Origin: Yinghuangia sp035454725 | Lineage (GTDB): Bacteria > Actinomycetota > Actinomycetes > Streptomycetales > Streptomycetaceae | Direction: 5' to 3' | DNA: 64,000 nucleotides | Assembly (NCBI RefSeq): GCF_051388935.1 | Contig: NZ_JBPKBI010000002.1 | Location: 682,001 to 746,000, forward strand | In this document: piece by piece, positions 1-8,900 of the stretch | Layout: each line of letters opens with the position of its first letter | How positions within the stretch are numbered: the stretch's first letter is position 1 | Position numbers and translations under genes: made by a program | The notes under the pieces: model-generated | What the model saw: only the letters and a program-made list of their open reading frames with translations | The model's database searches: none | What the model was told of the DNA's origin: nothing

Positions 1-1
1 C

Positions 2-478
2 GTGGTCGCCAAGCTGGAGGGCGAGGCGCCGATCGACATCATCGGCGACTGGCTTCAGTTCCGCGGCACACGCAATGCGGGCGCCGCGTTCGGTATAGGC
101 GAGGCGTACACGATCGTCTTCACCGTCATCGCGGCGACCATCATCGTGGTGATCCTGCGCCTGTCGCGGAAGCTCTACAGCCTGCCGTGGGCCGTCGCGC
201 TCGGTCTGCTGCTCGGCGGCGCGCTCGGCAACCTGACCGACCGGGTCTTCCGCTCGCCGGGCTTCCTGCGCGGCCACGTGGTCGACTTCATCGCGCCCAA
301 GCACTTCGCGGTGTTCAACCTCGCGGACTCCGCGATCGTGATCGGCGGCTGCCTGATCGTGCTGCTGTCGTTCCTCGGCCTCCAGCCCGACGGCACGCGC
401 GAAGGCGACGAGGAAGCCGAGGACGACCGTACGGGAGCCGCCGACGGCAGGGGCGGGACGGGCGACGGGACGGCCTGA
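2..478 (+). CDS. lspA: Lipoprotein signal peptidase LspA (5' partial)
   Basis: Signal peptidase II, the membrane aspartyl protease that removes the signal peptide from diacylated prolipoproteins. The window opens inside the gene, so the N-terminal membrane segment and true start are missing; the GTG at base 2 is only the first codon seen. Two conserved aspartate motifs are present: GNLTDR with Asp80 and FNLADS with Asp109 (numbering from base 2), the expected catalytic pair. Hydrophobic segments lie at about residues 36-53, 63-77 and 108-127. The tail after residue 130 is acidic and low-complexity, as in streptomycete homologues. It lies 25 nt ahead of the pseudouridine synthase gene, a pairing common in actinobacteria. 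Confidence 0.93.
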   Translation: MVAKLEGEAPIDIIGDWLQFRGTRNAGAAFGIGEAYTIVFTVIAATIIVVILRLSRKLYSLPWAVALGLLLGGALGNLTDRVFRSPGFLRGHVVDFIAPKHFAVFNLADSAIVIGGCLIVLLSFLGLQPDGTREGDEEAEDDRTGAADGRGGTGDGTA

Positions 479-491
479 CCCCGGCAACCGG

Positions 492-503
492 CATACTCGA
501 CGG
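492..503 (+). promoter_or_regulatory. Probable -10 element for a leaderless pseudouridine synthase transcript
   Basis: CATACT at 492-497 fits an actinobacterial -10 hexamer (TANNNT-like) and ends 6 nt before the GTG at 504. Transcription would then start at or next to the start codon. No purine-rich ribosome binding site lies directly before the GTG, which agrees with leaderless translation. The -35 region is not clear. Confidence 0.4.
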
Positions 504-1451
504 GTGACCTCCTCCACCAGTGCTCCCGAGATCCGTACGCTGCCCGTCCCCGACGGCCTCGAAGGCGAACGCGTCGACGCAGCGCTCGCACGCATGTTCG
601 GGTTCTCCCGCACGCGCGCGGCCGAGCTCGCCGCGGCCGGCAAGGTGCTCCTGGACGGACGCCCGGCCGGAAAATCGGACCGCGTCGGCGCCGGCGCGTG
701 GCTTGAGGTGGAGATGCCGGCCCCGCCCGCCCCCGTCCGGATCGTCGCCGAACCTGTTCCGGGCATGGGCATCGTCCACGACGACGAACACATCGTCGTC
801 GTCGACAAGCCCCTCGGCGTCGCGGCGCACCCGAGCCCCGGCTGGGAGGGCACGACCGTCGTCGGCGGCCTCGCCGCAGCCGGCTACCGCGTCTCCACGT
901 CGGGCGCGGCCGAGCGGCAGGGCGTCGTGCACCGCCTCGACGCCGGCACCAGCGGCCTCATGGTGGTGGCCAAGTCGGAGCGCGCGTACACCCTGCTCAA
1001 GCAGCAGTTCCGCGACCGCACGGTGGACAAGCGCTACCACGCCCTGGTCCAGGGGCACCTGGACCCGCTGGCCGGCACCGTCGACGCGCCGATCGACCGG
1101 CACCCGCGGCACGACTGGAAGTGGGCCGTCGTCGCCGACGGCAAGCCGAGCGTCACGCACTACGACACCGTCGAGGCCTTCCGCGCCGCGAGCCTGCTCT
1201 CGATCAAGCTGGAGACCGGCCGCACCCATCAGATCCGCGTGCACATGGCGTCCCTGCGGCACCCGTGCGTCGGCGACATGATGTACGGCGCCGACCCCAC
1301 CCTCGCCAAGCGGCTCGGCGTCGCGCGGCAGTGGCTGCACGCCGTCCACCTGGGCTTCGAGCACCCCGGCAGCGGCGAGTGGGTCGAATTCGACAGCACC
1401 TACCCCGAGGATCTTGCGCGCGCGCTCGAACGCGTTTCCGACGGCCACTGA
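504..1451 (+). CDS. RluA/RluD-family 23S rRNA pseudouridine synthase
   Basis: Converts uridines to pseudouridine in rRNA. The 315-residue product has an N-terminal S4 RNA-binding domain (about residues 15-70) and an RluA catalytic domain. The signature HRLDAGTSGL at 143-152 holds the catalytic Asp146, and GRTHQIRVH follows near residue 237. The GTG start puts the S4 domain at the expected distance from the N-terminus. It follows lspA by 25 nt. The family is certain; the exact uridines (RluD-like or another specificity) cannot be read from sequence alone. Confidence 0.9.
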   Translation: MTSSTSAPEIRTLPVPDGLEGERVDAALARMFGFSRTRAAELAAAGKVLLDGRPAGKSDRVGAGAWLEVEMPAPPAPVRIVAEPVPGMGIVHDDEHIVVVDKPLGVAAHPSPGWEGTTVVGGLAAAGYRVSTSGAAERQGVVHRLDAGTSGLMVVAKSERAYTLLKQQFRDRTVDKRYHALVQGHLDPLAGTVDAPIDRHPRHDWKWAVVADGKPSVTHYDTVEAFRAASLLSIKLETGRTHQIRVHMASLRHPCVGDMMYGADPTLAKRLGVARQWLHAVHLGFEHPGSGEWVEFDSTYPEDLARALERVSDGH

Positions 1452-1583
1452 CCGCAGCCGCCGCATATCCCGCCGGACGCCGGCAAGGCAACCGCGTCGC
1501 ATCCGCCAAGACGTCGTATGCGCGGCATTTCCGTCTACGCCTCGCTGAGGCATCCCCTAGGCATCCCCGAACCAAGGAGTTCC

Positions 1584-2182
1584 GTGGCCCGCATCGTGCT
1601 GTTCCATTCGGCTTACGGACTGCGCCCCGCCGTGCACGCGGCCGCCGACCGACTGCGGCAGGCGGGCCACGAGGTGACCGTGCCCGACCTGTACGACGGG
1701 CGCGTCGTCGACACCGTCGAAGAGGGCATGGAGCTCAAGGAGGAGATCGGCGTCGACGAACTGCTGCACCGCGCGGTCGCCGCCGCCGCGCCGCTCGGCC
1801 GGGGGCTGGTCTACTCCGGCTTCTCGATGGGTTCCTCACTCGCGCAGAACCTCGCCCTCGCCGACGAGTACGCGGGCGGCCTGCTGATGTTCCACGGCAC
1901 GTCCGACCTGCGCGACGACGCGCAGACCGAGGTGGCGGTGCAACTACACGTCGCCGACCCGGACCCGTTCGAGACCGAGGACTGGCTCAACGCCTGGTAT
2001 CTGCGCATGATCGCCGCGGGGCCGATGTCGAGGTCTACCGCTACCGGGGCGCGGGGCACATCTACACCGACCCCGACCTGCCCGACCACGACGCCGAGGC
2101 CGCCGACCGCACCTGGGCGGCCGCGCTGGCCTTCCTCGACGAGCTCGACGATGCGGCGGGCAAGTTCGGTTCGGACATGTGA
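1584..2182 (+). pseudogene. Dienelactone hydrolase family protein, frameshifted
   Basis: An alpha/beta hydrolase of the dienelactone hydrolase family. The GTG start at 1584 is preceded by AAGGAG. The first part (through about base 2017) carries the nucleophile-elbow-like segment GFSMGSSLAQN, where Cys or Ser is expected, and ends in the sequence WYLRMIAAG. The reading frame then breaks at a run of four Gs at 2018-2021. Adding one G restores a natural C-terminus in the other frame (ADVEVYRYRGAGHIYTD, including the conserved Gly-His) that ends with TGA at 2180-2182. A single-base loss in a homopolymer could be real or a sequencing error. If it is an error, the protein would be about 199 residues. 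Without correction the first frame runs on into the next gene. Confidence 0.8.
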
Positions 2183-2192
2183 CCATTTATCC

Positions 2193-2666
2193 GTGCTGGA
2201 TTGGGATGAATTCTGGGATCTCGTCGACCTGCTCGGCGGTCGCGCGGACGACGACGCGTGCGAACGCCTGACCGAGGTGCTCGCCACCCGCTCCAAGTCG
2301 ACGATCATCGGGTTCGCCGATCGGCTCGCCGAGGCGCTGTACCGCCTGGACCGCGCTGACCTGGCGTCGCTGCCGTACATCGACGTGACGGACCGCCAAG
2401 GCGTGCCGGTCCCGATGTCAGCCGACGGTTTCCTCTACGCCCGCTGCGGCGTCGTCGCCGCGGGCCGCGACGCGTATATGCACGTGCTCACCGACCCGAC
2501 CGCGTTCTGTGCGTATACCGCGGCGGAGTACGACGGCGAGGCGCTGCTCTACGTCGCGGAGGACGCGTGGGAGGAGCTGACCGGGCGGCCATGGGAGCAC
2601 GAAGAGCCGTTCGATTACGAGACCGGCTCCAACCCGCAGGGCTGGCCGGGGCTCGCTCCGACCTGA
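2193..2666 (+). CDS. DUF4240 family protein
   Basis: A 157-residue protein of unknown function starting at GTG 2193, giving MLDWDEFWDLVDLLGG. The N-terminal W/F-rich segment followed by a helical region and a C-terminal half rich in Tyr, Asp and Glu matches my recollection of DUF4240 proteins, small cytoplasmic actinobacterial proteins. It starts 11 nt after the stop of the hydrolase gene, and the two are in the same frame only because of the upstream frameshift. No membrane segment or catalytic motif is visible. It ends 23 nt from the convergent mscS-like gene. Confidence 0.7.
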   Translation: MLDWDEFWDLVDLLGGRADDDACERLTEVLATRSKSTIIGFADRLAEALYRLDRADLASLPYIDVTDRQGVPVPMSADGFLYARCGVVAAGRDAYMHVLTDPTAFCAYTAAEYDGEALLYVAEDAWEELTGRPWEHEEPFDYETGSNPQGWPGLAPT

Positions 2667-2689
2667 CCGGATCGTCTCTTCGGTGCGGC

Positions 2690-3880
2690 TCAGGGCCTGG
2701 CCTCGGAGGCTGCCGAGGGCTTGCCGAGATCGACTTTCGGGCGCTTGGCAAGCTCGACGAAGCGCTTGGGGCCGGCGGGGGCCGGGATGTGCGCGGGCTG
2801 GCGCTGGTCGTACGCGTCGTCGCCGTCGCCGTACGCCGGGACCATCGTCGCCGGGCCGGTCGGCACGCGCGGCAGCGCGTACGGGTGCTTGCGGCGGATG
2901 TAGTCGAGCAGCTTCTCGCGGACCTCGCAGCGCAGCGTCCACACATCGTCGGCGTCGCGGGCTGTGAGGACGGCGCGCACGACGATCGTGGTCGGCGTGG
3001 TGTCGGTGACGTACAGGCTCCAGCCCTGGCCGTCCCACAGGCCGGAGTCCTTCAGGATCCGGTGCAGTTCGTCGCGCAGTTCGGCGACCGGCGTCGAGTG
3101 GTCCAGGTGCAGGAACACGGTCCCGGTCATGCGCATGTCGGTGCGCGACCAGTTCTCGAACGGGCGGCCGGTGAAGTACGAGACCGGCATCACGATGCGC
3201 CGCTGGTCCCAGGTGTTCACCACGAGGTAGGTGAGCGTGATCTCCTCGACGGTGCCCATCTCGTTGTCCACCACGACCGAGTCGCCTATGCGCACCATGT
3301 CGCTGAACGCGATCTGGAGGCCCGCGAAGAGGTTCGACAGCGTGCTCTGCGCCGCGAGGCCCGCGACGACGCCGAACAGACCCGCGGACGCCAGCAGCGA
3401 CGTGCCGATGGTCTTCATGCCGGGGAACGTCATGATCATCGACGCGATCGCGACCACCGCGACCAGTGCCGAACCCACGCGCCGGATCAGGTCGATCTGG
3501 GTGCGGACGCGCCGCACCCGGCCGGCGTCCGTGGCGACCGCCGCGTACTTCTCGAACGACGTGTTCACCAGAACGTTCGCGGCGTGGATCGCGAGCCACG
3601 CGCACGCGCCGATGACGCACAGGACCAGGATGTGGCGGACCGTGTCGCTCGTGTCGGGCGGCAGGTCCGCGGCCGGCTCGCCGAGAAGCGCGAGCACGGT
3701 GGCGAGCGTCACCACACAGGACGCGCGCGAGCGCCGCAGCATCGGCCACAGCGGCCCCGAAGTGGGGCGTCTGGTCTGCACCTCGCGGGCGATCCTTGCC
3801 AGGAGCCACGTGACGACGCCGGTGAGGGCGAGGACCGCGACCAGAACGATCAGGGGGCGAAGTATCTCCCAGACGTCCAC
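2690..3880 (-). CDS. MscS-family mechanosensitive ion channel
   Basis: A 396-residue inner-membrane channel that would open under membrane tension to release solutes. Hydrophobic segments lie near residues 8-29, 54-68, 84-105 and 136-155. The Ala/Gly-rich pore helix follows at about 161-190 (SAGLFGVVAGLAAQS, then NLFAG), which is the MscS signature. After it comes the beta domain start FSDMVRIGDSVVV. The C-terminal cytoplasmic part extends to a basic, proline-rich tail. The gene is single and convergent with the DUF4240 gene. The start ATG gives MDVWEIL with a membrane segment directly behind it. Confidence 0.9.
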   Translation of the reverse strand: MDVWEILRPLIVLVAVLALTGVVTWLLARIAREVQTRRPTSGPLWPMLRRSRASCVVTLATVLALLGEPAADLPPDTSDTVRHILVLCVIGACAWLAIHAANVLVNTSFEKYAAVATDAGRVRRVRTQIDLIRRVGSALVAVVAIASMIMTFPGMKTIGTSLLASAGLFGVVAGLAAQSTLSNLFAGLQIAFSDMVRIGDSVVVDNEMGTVEEITLTYLVVNTWDQRRIVMPVSYFTGRPFENWSRTDMRMTGTVFLHLDHSTPVAELRDELHRILKDSGLWDGQGWSLYVTDTTPTTIVVRAVLTARDADDVWTLRCEVREKLLDYIRRKHPYALPRVPTGPATMVPAYGDGDDAYDQRQPAHIPAPAGPKRFVELAKRPKVDLGKPSAASEARP

Positions 3881-4088
3881 GGTTGCTGCTCTCCCTGAGA
3901 CTCGATTGCATCGAACGGGTCGCCGGGATCGACCGGATCGACCGGCGGAGCAGCCACGCTAGTCACCCGTACGAGGTGACGTCCAACCGGCGATTCATCG
4001 GATCACTGGTGTTTTCCCGGCATTTCGGGTGTAGGCCGGAGAAGCCGACGGACTTCCCTTGCCCAGGTGACGCTGCGTCAGTCGTCGG

Positions 4089-4532
4089 TCATTGGTCGGC
4101 GTCCTCCAGCGTCGCCGGGTGGGCGGGCAGTGCGGTGGCCTCGGCGAGCCACAGCGCGACGAGGTCGCTGAAGACCTCGGCGTTGGCGTCGCCGATCCGG
4201 TCGTCGACGGTGAACAGCGCGAGCAGGTCGGCGGCGGCCGGGGCGGCGTGGTCGCACGCGGGGCACAGCACCAGGACGCGCATGCACGGCAGCGGCTCGC
4301 CGTAGCCGTTGTCCCACACGTGCGGGACGCGGGTCTCCAGGATCCCCGGTCCGTCGCAGCGGCGGCAGACCGGGGCGTCGGCCTGCACGGCCAGGTCCAG
4401 GCCGTGCAGGCGGTGCGTCTCGGCGTCGTTGTACGGGTCGTGGACGGCGTCCGCGCCGTACCACGCCTCGGGCTCGCCCGAGGGCTCCGAGGGCCCGGAA
4501 TCTCGCGGGGCCAAGGGGTCGTCGCGGGTCAT
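4089..4532 (-). CDS. DUF6300-like small zinc-binding protein
   Basis: A 147-residue protein starting MTRDDPLAPRD. The central part has a CRRCDG pair and, about 35 residues later, a CPACDH pair, so a zinc-ribbon-like site is likely. Between them lies RVPHVWDNGYGEPL, a pattern I associate with the streptomycete DUF6300 family; the assignment is from memory. The function is unknown. The start ATG (4532-4530) is the first base triplet outside the TnpB element, and its ribosome binding site (GGAGG, 6 nt spacing) is made of element DNA. Before that insertion the gene would have overlapped the dnaE stop codon as ATGA, which suggests an original dnaE operon. Confidence 0.65.
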   Translation of the reverse strand: MTRDDPLAPRDSGPSEPSGEPEAWYGADAVHDPYNDAETHRLHGLDLAVQADAPVCRRCDGPGILETRVPHVWDNGYGEPLPCMRVLVLCPACDHAAPAAADLLALFTVDDRIGDANAEVFSDLVALWLAEATALPAHPATLEDADQ

Positions 4533-4684
4533 CGGAGTCCTCCGAGGAAATCCCCGCTTTCGGGCGGGGGAGGAATCGGATCGCCTGCGGAGCAGGGAGG
4601 GGGTAGGTGTTTCGCCATCGGCGAATCGCCCTTGAGGCACCACGGAAAGCGACGGTACAGTTGCACACTGTGGGGAGTGCTTCC

Positions 4685-5875
4685 GTGAAGCGGGCGTTTC
4701 GGTACCGCTTCTACCCGTCCGATGCGCAGGCCGTGGAGCTGGTGCGGACGTTCGGGTGTGTGCGGAAGGTCTACAACCTCGCGCTTGCGGCGCGTTCCCA
4801 GGCGTGGGAATCGCGGGGTGAGCGGGTGGGGTATGGGGCGACGTCCGCGATGCTGACTGGGTGGAAGCAGACTCCGGAGTTGGGGTTTTTGCGTGAGGTG
4901 TCGTGTGTGCCGTTGCAGCAGGCGCTGCGGCACCTGCAGACGGCGTTCGTGAACTTCTTCGCGAAACGGGCCCGGTTCCCGCGGTTCAAGTCCCGGCGGA
5001 AATCGCGGGCGTCGGCGGAGTACACCTCCTCCGCGTTCCGCTACCGCGACGGCCGGCTCACGCTGGCGAAGATGTCCGAGCCCCTGGACATCGTGTGGTC
5101 GCGTCCCCTGCCCGAAGGGGCGGTGCCGTCGACGGTGACCGTGTCCCGCGACAGCGCCGGGCGCTGGTTTGTGTCCCTGCTGTGCGACGACACCGTCGCA
5201 CCCCTTCCCGCGTCGGCTACGGACGTGGCCGTGGGTATCGACGTGGGGATCACGTCCCTGGCGACGCTGTCCACCGGGGAGAAGGTCGCCAACCCGGGGC
5301 ATGAGCGGCGCGACCGCGAACGCCTCGCCCGCGCGCAGCGGGACCTGGCCCGCAAGGCCAAGGGCTCGAACAACCGGGCCAAGGCCCGGCTCCGTGTCGC
5401 GCGTGTCCACGCCCGGATCGCCGACCGGCGACGGGACCACCTGCACAAGCTCACTACTCGGCTCGTCCATGAGAACCAAGTGGTCGTGATCGAGGACCTG
5501 TCCGTCCGCACCATGGTCAAGAACCGCTCCCTGGCGCGCGCCGTCTCGGACGCGGCGTGGGGCGACCTGCGGTCGATGCTGGAGTACAAGTGCACCTGGT
5601 ATGGGCGTGAACTCGTTGTGGTCGACCGTTGGTTCCCCAGCAGCAAGCTGTGCGGGGCGTGCGGCGCGGTCGCGGCGAAGCTGCCGCTGGACGTTCGGGA
5701 GTGGACGTGCGGCTGCGGCGCGGTCCATGACCGCGACGTGAACGCGGCGCGCAACATTCTGGCCGCCGGGCTGGCGGTTGCTGCCTGTGGAGACGGTGTA
5801 AGACCTCAACGGGAGTCCTTTCTCCCAGGCGGGCGACGGTCGGTGAAGCAGGAAGGGTCCCAACCGTCGCGCTGA
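4685..5875 (+). CDS. tnpB: TnpB RNA-guided nuclease (OrfB family), copy 1
   Basis: A 396-residue transposon-encoded TnpB, the RNA-guided DNA nuclease ancestral to Cas12. The N-terminus has the OrfB helix-turn-helix-like region (MKRAFRYRFYPSDAQ). The RuvC-like catalytic residues are Asp186 (GIDVG), Glu270 (VVVIED) and Asp351 (HDRDVNAARN). A zinc finger uses Cys323/Cys326 and Cys342/Cys344, with a shortened CxC second pair. All catalytic residues are intact, so the enzyme may be active. The GTG start gives the usual family N-terminus; the open frame extends further upstream without support. The stop codon lies in the loop of a hairpin of the right-end RNA. Copy 2 has a closely similar protein sequence. 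Confidence 0.93.
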   Translation: MKRAFRYRFYPSDAQAVELVRTFGCVRKVYNLALAARSQAWESRGERVGYGATSAMLTGWKQTPELGFLREVSCVPLQQALRHLQTAFVNFFAKRARFPRFKSRRKSRASAEYTSSAFRYRDGRLTLAKMSEPLDIVWSRPLPEGAVPSTVTVSRDSAGRWFVSLLCDDTVAPLPASATDVAVGIDVGITSLATLSTGEKVANPGHERRDRERLARAQRDLARKAKGSNNRAKARLRVARVHARIADRRRDHLHKLTTRLVHENQVVVIEDLSVRTMVKNRSLARAVSDAAWGDLRSMLEYKCTWYGRELVVVDRWFPSSKLCGACGAVAAKLPLDVREWTCGCGAVHDRDVNAARNILAAGLAVAACGDGVRPQRESFLPGGRRSVKQEGSQPSR

Positions 5876-5939
5876 CGCGCAGTGGCTCGGCCGCGAGGTT
5901 GAGGGGAGTTCCTCTCGTTCACGAGGGGGAGGAAGTCAA
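5864..5939 (+). ncRNA. Putative omega RNA (reRNA) 3' scaffold of TnpB copy 1
   Basis: TnpB guide RNAs overlap the 3' end of tnpB and run to the element end, with the guide taken from flanking DNA. Three hairpins are visible here: 5864-5885 (loop TGAC, with the tnpB stop codon inside), 5886-5903 (CTCGGCC, GCGA loop, GGTTGAG) and 5911-5928 (CCTCTCG, TTCA loop, CGAGGGG). Compared with copy 2, stems are kept through paired changes or G-U wobbles. The scaffold ends in GAGGAAGTCAA. The guide would start at 5940 with ACCACCCACGAATC, the antisense of the last dnaE codons. The 5' end of the RNA is not defined. Confidence 0.6.
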
Positions 5940-8900
5940 ACCACCCACGAATCAGGGCCGAGCAGCACCTTGATCTCCGAGGCGAAGGCCGTGTTGTTCT
6001 CCACGGTCGGGTTGAGGCGCAACAGCGTCGTGCCGCCGAGGCGGTTCTCCATGCGCAGGCGCACTTCGGTGTCGCCGGGGTGCGCGAGGATCGTCGACTT
6101 GAGGCGCCGGACCAGGTCGGGCGTCACCCGGCGCTCGTGCACCTTGAGCACGACCGGCGGGCGGCCGCCGTGCTCGGCCGCGGAGATGTCGAGGGGGACG
6201 AGCTCTTCGCCGAAGACCGACAGGGCGCCGTCGCGCTCGTTGATGCGCCCGCGGATCGACACGGCGTTGTCCTCGATGAACTCCTGGGCGAACAACAGGT
6301 AGTTCTTCGGGAAGTACAGCACCTCGATCGACGCGTCGTGGTCCGAGAGCGTGATGATCGCCCAGGGGTTGCCGCCCTTGTTGATGCGCCGGTCGACACC
6401 GGTGATCAGGCCGGCGAGCTTGACGAAACCCTCGGTCTGGCCGGACCCGACCAGCTCCGCGATCGACATGTCGCGGTTGCGGGCGAGGATGTGCTCGGCG
6501 CCGTCCAACGGGTGGCTGGAGACGTACAGGCCCAGCATCTCCCGTTCGGTGGACAGCAGTTGCTTGCGCGACCACTCGTCGTCGGACAGCTTGAAGTCGA
6601 GGCCGACCGCGGGCTTGTCGTCGGGCTCGTCGCCGCCCGCGCCGAACAGGTCGAACTGGCCGTTGGCCTCCTGGCGTTTGAGGCCGATGACCGCGTCCAC
6701 CGCGGTCTCGTGGACCGCGCACAGTGATTTGCGGGTGTGTCCGAGCGAGTCGAAGGCGCCCGCCTTGATCAGCGAGTCGATCGTGCGCTTGTTGCACACC
6801 GTGATCTCGACCTTGGACAGGAAGTCCTGGAACGAGGTGTATTTGCCCTTGGACTTGCGGGTTTTCATGAGTGATTCGACGACGTTGGCACCCACGTTGC
6901 GCACGGCGGTCAGGCCGAAGCGGATGTCGTCGCCGACGGCGGTGAACTCGACCGCCGACTCGTTGACGTCGGGGGAGAGGACCTTGATGCCCATGCGGCG
7001 CGTCTCGGAGAGGTAGACGCCCATCTTGTCCTTGTCGTCGCCGACGGAGGTCAGCAGCGCGGCCATGTACTCCGCGGGGTAGTTCGCCTTGAGATACGCG
7101 GTCCAGTAGGAGACCAGGCCGTACGCGGCCGAGTGCGACTTGTTGAACGCGTAGCCCGCGAACGGGACGAGGACGTCCCACACGGCCTGGATCGCCTCGT
7201 CCGAGTAGCCGTTCCCCCGCATACCGGCCTGGAAGGGGATGAACTCCTTGTCCAGGACCTCTTTCTTCTTCTTGCCCATCGCCCGGCGCAGCAGGTCCGC
7301 GCCGCCGAGCGTGTAGCCGGCGAGCACCCGCGCGGCGAGCTGCACCTGCTCCTGGTAGACGATCAGGCCGTAGGTGGGGCCGAGTACTTCGTTGAGCGGC
7401 TCTTCGAGCTCGGGGTGGATCGGCTCGATGGGCTGCTGGCCGTTCTTGCGCAGCGCGTAGTTGATATGGGAGTTCATGCCCATCGGGCCGGGGCGGTAGA
7501 GGGCGCTCACGGCCGAGAGGTCGGCGAACTCCGTGGGCTTCATGAGCTTCAGCAGCGCCCGCATGGGCCCGCCGTCGAGCTGGAAGACGCCGAGCGTGTC
7601 GCCGCGCGCGAGCAGTTCGTATGTCTTCGGGTCGTCCAGGGGCATGTCCTCCGTCCTGACGTCGGCGCCCCGGTTCTCCTTGATGATCTTGATGGCGTGG
7701 TCGATGATGCCCAGGTTGCGCAGACCCAGGAAGTCCATCTTGATCAGGCCCATGTCCTCGCACTGCGGGTACGAGAAGCCGGTGATGATCACGCCGTCCT
7801 TGTCGCGGCGGTGCAGCGGGATCAGGTCGAGCAGCGGCGTACGCGACAGGATGACCGCGGCGGCGTGCACGCCGGTGCCGCGGATCAGGCCCTCGATGCC
7901 CATGCCGGTGTCGACGACGCGCTTGACCTCGGGGTCGCTCTCGTAGAGCGCCCGGATCTCCATGCCCTCGTTGTAGCGCGGGTGTTCGGGGTTGAACAGG
8001 TCGGCGAGCGGGACGCCCTTGCCCATGACGTCCGGCGGCATCGCCTTGGTGATGCGGTCGCCCATCGAGAAGGGGAAGCCGAGGATGCGGGCCGCGTCCT
8101 TGACCGCCGCCTTCGCCTTGATGGTGCCGAACGTGTTGACCTGCGCGGTGTACTCCGCGCCGTATTTCTCCGACACGTAGCGGACCATCTGGTCGCGCTG
8201 GCGGTCGTCGAAGTCGATGTCGACGTCCGGCGGGCTGACGCGCTCGGGGTTCAGGAACCGTTCGAACAGCAGGCCGTGTTCGAGGGGGTCGAGCTCGGTG
8301 ATGCGCGTCAGGTACGCCACCAGCGAACCCGCCGCGGAACCACGGCCGGGACCGACGGGGATGCCGTTGTCGCGGGCGTATTTGCAGATGTCCGCGACCA
8401 CGAGGAAGTACGAGTCGAAGCCCAGCGGCGAGATGACCGACAGCTCCATGTCGAGCCGGTCGAGCACCTCCTGCGGCGGGTTGGCGCCGTACCGCAGGTG
8501 CAGGCCCTTCTCGCACTCCTTGCGCAGCCAGCTCGCCTGCGTCTCGCCCTCGGGCACGTCGAACTGCGGCATCTGGTCGACGTAGCCGAACACCTCGTCG
8601 TACGGCTCGATGCGCTCGGCGATCAGCAGCGTGTTGTCGCACGCGGCCGGCAACTCGCCGAACAGCGCCCGCATTTCCTCGGCCGACTTGAGGTAGTAGC
8701 CGGTGCCGTTGAACTTGAAGCGGTTCGGGTCGTCCTTGTTCTTGCCGACGCCGACACACAGCAGGTTGTCGTGCGCGTCGGCCTGGTCCTCGGTGACGTA
8801 GTGCGAGTCGTTCGTCGCCAACAGCGGGATGTCGAGCTGCTTGGCGATGCGCAGCAGGTCCTCGCGGACCGTGCGCTCGATGTCGAGGCCGTGGTCCATC

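Larger units (their letters stand above)
4533..5939 (+). mobile_element. TnpB-only insertion element, copy 1 (IS200/IS605-like)
   Basis: The boundaries come from comparison with the second copy at 12870-14265. Similarity starts right after GTCAT on the left and stops after GGAAGTCAA on the right. The element is about 1407 bp and carries tnpB but no tnpA, so it would need a transposase in trans. The left end has a hairpin (CCCCGC at 4552-4557 with GCGGGG at 4564-4569) and a second small one (CCTGC-GGA-GCAGG). The right end has three hairpins. The left end contains CTCGGAGG reading outward, which now serves as ribosome binding site for the DUF6300-like gene. The right end recreates the dnaE stop codon. 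Confidence 0.8.

Noticed and set aside
2667..3911. Plus-strand open frame opposite the MscS gene
   Set aside because: The minus strand has the MscS pore signature and helices. The plus frame is Arg/Gly/Asp-rich shadow.
4607..4684. N-terminal extension of TnpB copy 1
   Set aside because: The 26 extra codons lie in the non-coding left end, do not match the family N-terminus and copy 2 shows a diverging sequence there.
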